Positions 6,040 through 10,990 of a DNA stretch of 10,990 nt are shown here, piece after piece; position 1 is the first letter of the stretch; the number at the start of each line of letters is the position of its first letter. The DNA is from an uncultured Flammeovirgaceae bacterium. GTDB lineage: Bacteria > Bacteroidota > Bacteroidia > Cytophagales > Cyclobacteriaceae. The position numbers and the translations under genes are program-made. Below the pieces are notes generated by a model, which was not told where the DNA came from, did not search any database, and was given only the letters and a program-made list of their open reading frames with translations. The stretch is from positions 1 to 10,990 of the forward strand of contig CAMLLI010000060.1 of assembly GCA_946480685.1 (NCBI GenBank), given 5' to 3'.

Positions 6040-6093
6040 TCCATTTTAAATTAATAATAAAACAATTTGGAACATTAATAGTCCATTTTGGAC
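6040..6093. promoter_or_regulatory. TCCA/TGGA half-site cluster between divergent genes (candidate XRE operators)
   Basis: TCCATTTT (6040-6047), TTTGGA (6066-6071) and the palindrome GTCCATTTTGGAC (6081-6093, perfect 5-bp arms) share a TCCA/TGGA core. They lie in the AT-rich region between the unknown gene and the XRE gene. Small XRE repressors commonly bind such short repeats in their own promoters. Which protein binds is inferred. Confidence 0.4.
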
Positions 6094-6128
6094 AATAAAA
6101 GCACTCAAACCATTCATTTCGAGCGATT

Positions 6129-6136
6129 TATATTTG
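6129..6136 (+). promoter_or_regulatory. -7 box of the XRE-Crp/Fnr gene pair
   Basis: TATATTTG is an exact TAnnTTTG match 20 nt before the XRE start codon, predicting a leader of about 14 nt. No TTTG is seen at -33. The TCCA/TGGA cluster lies upstream of the -33 position. Confidence 0.5.
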
Positions 6137-6155
6137 CCACAGATCATCTTTCGAT

Positions 6156-6371
6156 ATGGCTAAAAAAACAAAGAAGGCTTACAATAGAGTAAAATCAATT
6201 CTGGCAGATGAGGGTAAGTCAAATAAAGAATTAGCTGAAATGCTTAAAGTATCCGAGCAAACTGTTTCAAGATGGTGTACGAATTCAAGACAGCCAACAA
6301 TTGAGATGTTGTATGAAATAGCCAAAGTATTGAAAAGAGATGTTAGAGATTTTTTAGTACCTCAAAAGTAA
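6156..6371 (+). CDS. Small XRE-family (Cro/C1-type) DNA-binding regulator
   Basis: A 71-residue protein that is essentially a single five-helix Cro/C1 domain. SNKELAEMLKVSEQTVSRWC (22-41) is the helix-turn-helix, with recognition helix EQTVSRWCTN. PTIEMLYEIAKVLKRDVRDFLV (48-69) supplies the last two helices. The basic N-terminus MAKKTKKAYNR precedes helix 1. It resembles small controller-type regulators that accompany restriction-modification systems, but no methylase or nuclease gene is present in the window, so it appears to be a free-standing regulator. It has its own -7 box, operator-like half-sites upstream, and a Crp/Fnr gene starting 36 nt downstream on the same strand with no promoter evident in between, so the two may be cotranscribed. 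Confidence 0.9.
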   Translation: MAKKTKKAYNRVKSILADEGKSNKELAEMLKVSEQTVSRWCTNSRQPTIEMLYEIAKVLKRDVRDFLVPQK

Positions 6372-6407
6372 GGCATCAGGTATTTTAGCACTCCCAAATT
6401 ACGACAC

Positions 6408-6989
6408 ATGCACGAAGCGCTACGACTATATATCAATAGATATACCTCTTCTGAAATCTCTGATACTGACTTTGAGAAGGTTAAGGAAGCGTTCACACCG
6501 AGGCACTATCTCAAGCGACAGTTCTTTTTGCAGGCAGGGGATGTGTGCCGGTATACGGCCTTCATTGTAAAGGGTGCCATGCGGCAGTACTCTGTTATTA
6601 ACGGTGTGGAGAATATTGTGTCGCTGGGTATTGAAAACTGGTGGATGTCTGACCGTGAAAGTTATTCTATGTTGACACCGTCACAGTTCAACATTGATGC
6701 TGTTGAGGATTGTGATGTGCTGGTGGTAGGCTATGAAAAAATGCTGCCCCTTGCAGAGTCTATACCGCTCATCGCGCGCATGATAACGATGATGGATCAA
6801 CGCCACTCCATCGCCATGCAAAAACGTATTCACAATGCCATCAGCATGACGGCCGAAGATCGCTTCCTTGATCTTATGAAAACCAATCCCATATTTCTTC
6901 AACGCTTTCCGCAGAATATGATTGCGTCTTATTTGGGTATAACACCTGAGTCGCTCAGTCGCATCCGGAAGAAGCTGGCTACTAAATAA
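6408..6989 (+). CDS. Crp/Fnr-family transcriptional regulator
   Basis: A 193-residue protein with an N-terminal cyclic-nucleotide-binding-like beta-barrel (about 20-115; signature FFLQAGDVCRYTAFIVKGAMRQY, 39-61). A long dimerisation helix follows (about 117-148), then a short winged helix with NMIASYLGITPESLSRIRKKL (169-189) as helix-turn-helix. The cyclic-nucleotide phosphate-binding cassette (usually GE followed by RxA) is not recognisable around ESYSMLTPSQFNIDAVED, and no Cys cluster for an iron-sulfur centre is seen, so the signal it senses is unknown. The form is common in Bacteroidota. The next two genes, pirin and YceI, carry matching Crp/Fnr-shaped sites in their promoters, making this protein the obvious candidate to bind them. 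Confidence 0.9.
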   Translation: MHEALRLYINRYTSSEISDTDFEKVKEAFTPRHYLKRQFFLQAGDVCRYTAFIVKGAMRQYSVINGVENIVSLGIENWWMSDRESYSMLTPSQFNIDAVEDCDVLVVGYEKMLPLAESIPLIARMITMMDQRHSIAMQKRIHNAISMTAEDRFLDLMKTNPIFLQRFPQNMIASYLGITPESLSRIRKKLATK

Positions 6990-6996
6990 TTGTTTC

Positions 6997-7020
6997 CCGT
7001 CCCGATAACTACCGGGACGG
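6997..7020 (+). terminator. Hairpin after the Crp/Fnr gene
   Basis: CCGTCCCG (6997-7004) and CGGGACGG (7013-7020) form a perfect 8-bp GC-rich stem with an 8-nt loop, 8 nt after the Crp/Fnr stop. No T run follows on either strand, so it may be a rho-dependent pause or mRNA-stabilising hairpin rather than a standard intrinsic terminator. Confidence 0.55.
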
Positions 7021-7112
7021 ATTAACGCAGAATAAATACATAAACAAAAAACACAAACCAACGGCCTCACTTCCATCTATACCTATAGATCAAATCGCAG
7101 CCACACCCAACA

Positions 7113-7144
7113 TAAACACATACACACGTAAACACATAAACACG
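7113..7144 (+). repeat. Four tandem 8-bp repeats upstream of the pirin gene
   Basis: Units TAAACACA, TACACACG, TAAACACA and TAAACACG follow each other without spacing (consensus TAMACACR). Degenerate relatives, TAAATACA and TAAACAAA, occur at 7033-7048. The array ends 4 nt before the 17-bp element of the pirin promoter. It might be a protein-binding array or simple A/C-rich low-complexity DNA. Confidence 0.7.
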
Positions 7145-7147
7145 TCT

Positions 7148-7164
7148 CTTAACAAATGTCAATC
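7148..7164 (+). promoter_or_regulatory. Crp/Fnr-like site, pirin promoter copy
   Basis: CTTAACAAATGTCAATC is identical to 8134-8150. Its core TTAACAAATGTCAA (7149-7162) is a near-palindrome, TTRAC-N4-GTCAA, with one mismatch. It has the 14-bp shape of FNR (TTGAT-N4-ATCAA) and PrfA (TTAACA-N2-TGTTAA) boxes. It lies 60 bp (start to start) upstream of a -7-like box, as in the other copy. Confidence 0.65.
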
Positions 7165-7184
7165 GTGCTTCTTACCAATTGATA

Positions 7185-7215
7185 TTTAATGCGCGCGGCT
7201 TCCTGTTGATGTTTG
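7185..7215 (+). promoter_or_regulatory. Promoter-like pair of the pirin gene
   Basis: TTTA (7185-7188), a 19-bp spacer and GATGTTTG (7208-7215; one mismatch to TAnnTTTG) have the same geometry as the YceI promoter. Transcription would begin at about 7221, practically on the ATG at 7220, so the message would be leaderless, or the true start lies elsewhere. Confidence 0.4.
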
Positions 7216-7219
7216 TATC

Positions 7220-8122
7220 ATGAAAACAACACAACAACGATCTGTTAAAGGAAGCTATAGTGGCATGAATTCGAAAGTGGGAGACTTTTTGGTGAACCGT
7301 TTACTTCCCGGTTCAACTGTTCATGCTATCGGTCCATTTGTATTTCTGGATCATTTATACCCAACGGAACAAAAGGCAAAAACACCTACCCTGCCTTCCG
7401 GACAGTTTGCGCATCCGCACCGGGGCATTGCTACATTCTCCTATATATTCAGTGGCGCACTGGAACATTTTGATAGTCACGGTGGCCATGGTATAGTTGA
7501 AGCTGGAGGTGCACAGTGGATGAAAGCTGGTAATGGCGTTGTACATGATGAACACAACAGTCCGGAGTTTCAGCAAACAGGGGGTACACTTCACTCATTA
7601 CAATTCTGGATCAATCTGCCTGCAAAAAATAAAGCCGAAGCCCCGGATTACCTGGCGTTACATCGCAGTGATATTCCGGAGATTGAGTTGCCTGATCATG
7701 CGGGTACCCTTCGCGTTGTAATTGGTAACATCGGAGAAAAGCAGTCGCCTGTGCAGACCTATAGCGCGCAATTTTTATATCACGTTATTCTTCAACCAAA
7801 ATCAAAATTTACACTTGCTGTTCCTGCAGAACAAGAAGCAGCAGCATTCATTCCGTTGAGGGAAGCAACAATCAATGGAAGCGATTTCGGCAATAGTGAA
7901 TTAGTATACTTCCGAACAGAAGAAGGCGAAATAGAACTCTATAACAAGAGTACATCCGCAATAGATATTATACTCTTTGGAGGCGAACGGTATGCAGAGC
8001 CGATTGTTGCTGAAGGTCCGTTTGTTATGAATAGTCGCAATGAAATCGCCCAGGCTTACAAAGATTTCTTTGATGGTAAATATGGTGAAATCGACTATGA
8101 ACAATTAAGCGGTAAGGCGTAG
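7220..8122 (+). CDS. Pirin-family protein (bicupin, possible quercetinase-like)
   Basis: A 300-residue cytoplasmic bicupin. The N-terminal cupin contains the pirin metal site: H65 and H67 in FAHPHRGIATF and H109 and E111 in GNGVVHDEH, matching the three-His-one-Glu iron ligands of human pirin and E. coli YhhW. The family segments VGDFLVNRLLP (20-30) and AIGPFVFLDH (36-45) are present. The C-terminal pirin_C cupin covers about 180-290 and ends in GPFVMNSRNEIAQAYKDF (265-282). Bacterial pirins include quercetin dioxygenases and redox-linked regulatory proteins; which applies here cannot be told. Residues 7-15 belong to the conserved region, so the start at 7220 is favoured over the internal Met16. 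The YceI gene lies 127 nt downstream with its own promoter and the same upstream element. Confidence 0.93.
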   Translation: MKTTQQRSVKGSYSGMNSKVGDFLVNRLLPGSTVHAIGPFVFLDHLYPTEQKAKTPTLPSGQFAHPHRGIATFSYIFSGALEHFDSHGGHGIVEAGGAQWMKAGNGVVHDEHNSPEFQQTGGTLHSLQFWINLPAKNKAEAPDYLALHRSDIPEIELPDHAGTLRVVIGNIGEKQSPVQTYSAQFLYHVILQPKSKFTLAVPAEQEAAAFIPLREATINGSDFGNSELVYFRTEEGEIELYNKSTSAIDIILFGGERYAEPIVAEGPFVMNSRNEIAQAYKDFFDGKYGEIDYEQLSGKA

Positions 8123-8133
8123 GCACCTGCAGA

Positions 8134-8150
8134 CTTAACAAATGTCAATC
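8134..8150 (+). promoter_or_regulatory. Crp/Fnr-like site, YceI promoter copy
   Basis: Second exact copy of CTTAACAAATGTCAATC (core 8135-8148). The centre of the dyad is about 65 bp upstream of the predicted YceI transcript start, a spacing close to that of class I Crp activation. It starts 12 nt after the pirin stop codon. Confidence 0.65.
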
Positions 8151-8170
8151 CCCTTTCTTATCCTTTATCA

Positions 8171-8201
8171 TTTAGAAATAAGCGGGAGTAAGACAATTTT
8201 G
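8171..8201 (+). promoter_or_regulatory. Promoter of the YceI gene
   Basis: TTTA (8171-8174), a 19-bp spacer and CAATTTTG (8194-8201; one mismatch to TAnnTTTG) predict transcription from about 8207 and a 43-nt leader. Every element is offset by exactly 986 bp from its counterpart in the pirin promoter. Confidence 0.5.
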
Positions 8202-8249
8202 AATCATCAATAACAACACGAATTAAAAACATTCAAACAAGTAATTATT

Positions 8250-8774
8250 ATGCAAACGACTAAATGGACAATCGATCCTGCGCACTCTGAAATTCAATTC
8301 AAAGTAAAGCATCTTGTTATCAGCACCGTTACCGGAAGCTTCACTCAATTTACAGCGACTGTAGATGCTCCGGAAAATTTTGATGCTGCGAAGATTGCTT
8401 TTGAAGCAGACATCAACTCGATCAACACAAACAATGAACAACGCGATGGACACTTGAAAGGCGCTGATTTCTTTGACGCTGAAAAATTTCCGAAGCTGTC
8501 ATTCTCGTCCGTAAACTTTACCAAGGATGGCGGCAGCTATACGTTGGAAGGTGATCTTACTATAAAAGGTGTATCACGCAGAGTACAACTCGCTGTTGAG
8601 CACAATGGCGTAGCGAAAGATCCATGGGGTAATATAAGAGCCGGTTTTGAATTGGCTGGAAAAATCAGTCGCAAGGATTTTGGTTTGACATGGAATGCGT
8701 TGACCGAAACCGGTGGAGCTGTAGTAAGTGACGAAGTAAAATTGATAGCGAGTATACAACTTCTGAAACAGTAG
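8250..8774 (+). CDS. YceI-family lipocalin-like protein
   Basis: A 174-residue protein covering the complete YceI domain. Visible signatures are KWTIDPAHSEIQFKVKHL (5-22), INTNNEQRDGHLKGADFFD (58-76), FPKLSF (80-85), EGDLTIKGVSRRVQL (100-114) and ISRKDFGLTWN (139-149). The fold is an eight-stranded beta-barrel that binds polyisoprenoid-type lipids such as long-chain quinones in characterised members. Unlike periplasmic E. coli YceI it has no signal peptide, as the mature domain starts at residue 4, so it should be cytoplasmic. It follows the pirin gene and shares its upstream regulatory element, suggesting common control, plausibly in a redox or quinone-related stress response. Confidence 0.93.
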   Translation: MQTTKWTIDPAHSEIQFKVKHLVISTVTGSFTQFTATVDAPENFDAAKIAFEADINSINTNNEQRDGHLKGADFFDAEKFPKLSFSSVNFTKDGGSYTLEGDLTIKGVSRRVQLAVEHNGVAKDPWGNIRAGFELAGKISRKDFGLTWNALTETGGAVVSDEVKLIASIQLLKQ

Positions 8775-8881
8775 TTTCCATCAAAGTATATATGAAACCG
8801 GATTTATAGGTGCAGGGCTATCAGTAAAGCCTTTATTTCGCATACGCTTAATCCGCAGAAATTATAATACGTTGCAACAAC

Positions 8882-8927
8882 AAAGGATATATAGTTCCTT
8901 CGATTTACGAGGAAGTATATATCCTTT
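8882..8927. terminator. Long inverted repeat downstream of YceI
   Basis: The arms 8882-8899 and 8910-8927 pair at 17 of 18 positions (single G-G mismatch, 8894 against 8915) around a 10-nt loop that can itself close by two C-G pairs. A T run (8925-8929) follows on the plus strand. It begins 108 nt after the YceI stop. A terminator is the simplest reading, though the stem is long and AT-rich in its middle. The rest of 8775-9046 shows no gene; TAACTTAG (8973-8980) is a weak candidate -7 box for the hydrolase. Confidence 0.6.
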
Positions 8928-9046
8928 TTAAATTTAACATCGAAAAAGAAATGAATTGCGGCATAAAGGTGCTAACTTAGAAACACCTGACCGGCTGCGC
9001 TGCGCAATAGATACTCAAAAATCACCCACTCTAAACTTTTACTGCT

Positions 9047-9865
9047 ATGGAAAAGACCAGCTTCAAAACGGTAGTATTCATCACGGGCGCGTTTGTAAGT
9101 CATCATGGTTGGGACAACTGGAAGGTATATTTTGAACAAAAGGGTTATCGGGTAATTCTTCCATCATGGCCTGGCAAGGAAGCATCGGCAAGTGAATTAC
9201 GAAATGAGACAGATTCGAAGATTGCTTCTGTACGATTGGCTGAAGTTATCGAGCATTACATCGGCATTGTACAGGAACTACCGGAGAAACCGATCCTGGT
9301 CGGTCATTCGTTGGGTGGACTTATCACACAGATACTATTGGAGCGGGGTTATGCTTCTGCGGGTATAGCGATTGACTCTGTTGCTCCGCAAGGTGTTATT
9401 CCTACGCAGCTTAGTTTCTATAAATCTACCTGGAAAGCATTGGGCTTTCTTACCTCTACGCGCAGGCCTTACCTGATGTCATTCGAAGACTGGCAGTATG
9501 CCTTCACCAATGGTATGTCGCTGGACGAACAGCGCGCTGCGTACGATGCCTATACTATACCGGAATCCAAACTGGCTCTGCGCGATGGACTCACCAGTGT
9601 TGCTAAAGTTGATTTCAATAAAACAAGAGGACCGCTGCTGTTAATTGCAGGCGAAGTAGATCATACTATACCGCCGGCTTTAAACATAGCGAACTATAAT
9701 CGCTATAAACACAATGCTTCTATTACGGATTTTAAATTATTTGAAGGCCGCAATCATTTTATTTTCGGACAGACCGGATGGGAGGAAGTAGCAGAATATA
9801 CCTTGAACTGGATTGAAACTGTTTACGAAGCCGTTCCGGAAGAGTTTGAAAATTTATTCACCTAG
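9047..9865 (+). CDS. Alpha/beta-hydrolase
   Basis: A 272-residue alpha/beta-hydrolase-fold protein. It has the oxyanion-side N-terminal strand VVFITGAFVSHHGWDNW (9-25), the nucleophile elbow GHSLGG with S88, the acid D205 in LLIAGEVDHTIP, and the catalytic histidine H237 in GRNHFIFG. The triad is complete and in the normal order. A helical cap covers about 122-185. There is no signal peptide or membrane segment, so it is a cytoplasmic esterase- or lactonase-like enzyme. The substrate cannot be predicted. It is a lone plus-strand gene bounded by the long inverted repeat upstream and a terminator shared with the convergent DinB gene downstream. Confidence 0.92.
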   Translation: MEKTSFKTVVFITGAFVSHHGWDNWKVYFEQKGYRVILPSWPGKEASASELRNETDSKIASVRLAEVIEHYIGIVQELPEKPILVGHSLGGLITQILLERGYASAGIAIDSVAPQGVIPTQLSFYKSTWKALGFLTSTRRPYLMSFEDWQYAFTNGMSLDEQRAAYDAYTIPESKLALRDGLTSVAKVDFNKTRGPLLLIAGEVDHTIPPALNIANYNRYKHNASITDFKLFEGRNHFIFGQTGWEEVAEYTLNWIETVYEAVPEEFENLFT

Positions 9866-9899
9866 GCAATATACTAGTACAAGAACTATATATATAAGA

Positions 9900-9923
9900 A
9901 AAGGCCGCTCATATGCGGCCTTT
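9900..9923. terminator. Bidirectional terminator between hydrolase and DinB genes
   Basis: AAAGGCCGC (9900-9908) and GCGGCCTTT (9915-9923) are perfect 9-bp arms with a 6-nt loop. Short T/A tracts lie on both sides, so it can end transcripts from the hydrolase gene and from the convergent DinB gene. Confidence 0.88.
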
Positions 9924-9948
9924 CCTGTATCTATAAATGTCCGATAAA

Positions 9949-10464
9949 TTAATCCTGAGTTTTACTCTTGAGCAGAACCAGTTGACCGTGGTGATAGCTC
10001 ATGTGCGTAGTGCGACTGATGAGAACGTTGAGTTTATTTCGGTGAGGCTCTTTAGCGAAATCTTCCGGTGATACTGCTTCGTGGCGTGTAAGCCAGGCTT
10101 CCAGATCCAGCTTACTATAATGTTGCTGTAGACGTTCATTTACTTCCTTCCAATACTTTTTTAATTCAGAAACGGGAGGAAAAGTATGACCTGCGTTATC
10201 AGGACTTTTTACGAAAATCTGCTCCAGTTCTTTCGGGTATAGCCTGGTACCAAAACCAAGCAGCGGCAACAGCGCATCGTGTACGGCAACCAAATGACCC
10301 AGTATATATATACCTGTATTTTTACCGGGAGCTATCTCTTTCTGAAGATCGCTCTCTGACAGACTTGCTACCAGGTCTGTTATTCTGGTTACCTGGGTTG
10401 TCCATGAATTAAGGAGAACTTTTACAGCCATACCTTCGGCTGTCGGGTGGTTAAGAGTTTCCAT
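9949..10464 (-). CDS. DinB-family protein (four-helix bundle, metal site)
   Basis: From the ATG at 10464 this is a 171-residue DinB/YfiT-like protein. The family's histidine ligands are seen as GHLVAVHD (H57 and H62) and THMSYHHGQL near the C-terminus (H154, H158, H159), positions that bind a divalent metal in characterised members. WTTQVTRITDLVASLSESDL forms the first long helix. The superfamily includes thiol-dependent transferases (bacillithiol, mycothiol) and proteins of unknown role, and no specific reaction is suggested here. The frame stays open upstream to 10545, but those 27 residues (FCLCFCLPPKKPKTYYK and so on) look unlike DinB N-termini and the spacing favours 10464. The upstream SpoIIE-type gene ends 195 bp away, so the gene is probably a separate unit. 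Confidence 0.88.
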   Translation of the reverse strand: METLNHPTAEGMAVKVLLNSWTTQVTRITDLVASLSESDLQKEIAPGKNTGIYILGHLVAVHDALLPLLGFGTRLYPKELEQIFVKSPDNAGHTFPPVSELKKYWKEVNERLQQHYSKLDLEAWLTRHEAVSPEDFAKEPHRNKLNVLISRTTHMSYHHGQLVLLKSKTQD

Positions 10465-10659
10465 TTTATAATATGTTTTGGGTTTCTTCGGGGGCAAACA
10501 GAAGCAAAGGCAAAAACTCGCTTTGCTATTCTGCATGAGTTTCATACAAAGATCAGCGAAGCATAGTTCCGTGTAATCGAAAAATTAATCGTGATATATC
10601 AACACGCAGAACACCGGGCGGCATTCTTACATCTCAGGAGATTATGTGTAAAAAAGATG

Positions 10660-10990
10660 TTACGGCTGAAGTTTTAGGCCAATCACTAGTATATCATCGG
10701 TTTGTTCACGGTCGCCTTTCCACTCTTCTATAGTTCTTTGCAGAATGTTCATCTGCTCAGCCATAGGCTGCTGATGAATGTCGAGTAGAAGTTTGTGTAA
10801 CCGTTTTGACAGGAATTTTCCGTTTTCCTTTCCTCCAAACTGATCTTTATAGCCATCCGAGAACAGGTATACAACGGTAGGTCTATCTATTTTTACCTCG
10901 TGCTTTTTGAAAAGGAAAGCCTGTTTATTTTTAACGCCACCTATAGAATGGACATCGCCTTTGATCTGAACAAGGTTTCCATCCTGAATA
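10660..10990 (-). CDS. C-terminal part of a SpoIIE/PP2C-type serine/threonine phosphatase (partial)
   Basis: The minus strand is open from the right edge (first full codon 10989-10987) to a TAA at 10662-10660, encoding the last 109 residues of a protein. VVYLFSDGYKDQFGG (local residues 39-53) and QTDDILVIGLKL (96-107) are the conserved aspartate motifs of the SpoIIE/RsbU-type PPM phosphatase domain, which bind the two metal ions. The preceding IQDGNLVQIKGDVHSIGG corresponds to the strand and loop before them. Sensor or tetratricopeptide domains usually precede this domain in Bacteroidota but would lie outside the window. The target is probably an anti-anti-sigma-like phosphoprotein, by family analogy only. 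Confidence 0.88.
   Translation of the reverse strand, partial: IQDGNLVQIKGDVHSIGGVKNKQAFLFKKHEVKIDRPTVVYLFSDGYKDQFGGKENGKFLSKRLHKLLLDIHQQPMAEQMNILQRTIEEWKGDREQTDDILVIGLKLQP

Noticed and set aside
6156..6371. Controller protein of a restriction-modification system
   Set aside because: The protein is of the right size, but no methyltransferase or endonuclease gene occurs in the window.
7113..7144. Possible CRISPR array
   Set aside because: The units are 8 bp and contiguous with no spacers, and no cas gene is near.
10465..10545. N-terminal extension of the DinB gene
   Set aside because: The 27 residues are Cys/Pro/Lys-rich and do not resemble DinB N-termini; the ATG at 10464 gives a normal family length.
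10590..10606. Short palindromic stretch around TGATATATCA between the SpoIIE-type and DinB genes
   Set aside because: It is AT-rich, has no link to a promoter box, and could easily occur by chance.

Overview
The window (about 11 kb, moderately AT-rich) looks like chromosomal DNA of a member of the Bacteroidota. Several intergenic regions carry the -7 box typical of that phylum (TAnnTTTG) next to predicted gene starts, start codons lack clear Shine-Dalgarno sequences, and the families present are commonly found together there: AHSA1-type SRPBCC, VOC, YdeI/OmdA, DUF1801, DinB, Crp/Fnr, pirin and YceI. A finer placement such as Chitinophagales or Cytophagales is a guess. No rRNA, tRNA, insertion sequence, phage gene or CRISPR array was seen.

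Layout from left to right. (1) 1-200 holds unresolved sequence at the window edge, then a promoter. (2) 201-950 (+) encodes an SRPBCC protein and a small zinc-ribbon/HhH protein resembling the RNA polymerase alpha C-terminal domain. (3) 971-2822 (-) is an ArsR-type repressor, SRPBCC, VOC and YdeI run whose first two genes overlap by 4 bp. The repressor gene is preceded by two 16-bp palindromes placed just downstream of a good -7 box. (4) 3041-3613 (-) is a pentapeptide-repeat (Qnr/McbG-like) protein. (5) 3856-5094 (+) is a NupG-type nucleoside transporter with an upstream inverted repeat and a clear terminator. (6) 5156-5983 (-) is a conserved unknown gene followed by a DUF1801 gene. (7) 6156-6989 (+) is a small XRE repressor followed by a Crp/Fnr-family regulator. 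(8) 7220-8774 (+) holds pirin and YceI genes. (9) 9047-9865 (+) is an alpha/beta hydrolase. (10) 9949-10464 (-) is a DinB protein. (11) 10660-10990 (-) is the C-terminal end of a SpoIIE/PP2C phosphatase that runs off the window.

The most interesting signal is regulatory. The pirin and YceI genes each have an identical 17-bp element, CTTAACAAATGTCAATC, containing a 14-bp near-palindrome of the PrfA/FNR/Crp shape. In both copies it lies at exactly the same distance from a TTTA-N19-nAnnTTTG promoter-like pair. The gene just upstream encodes a Crp/Fnr regulator, so a small local regulon (regulator, pirin, YceI) is a reasonable hypothesis. The pirin copy is also preceded by four tandem 8-bp units of the form TAMACACR. 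I did not find convincing evidence of a wholly new enzyme system or defence island. The rest reads as a housekeeping and stress accessory region rich in small single-domain proteins.
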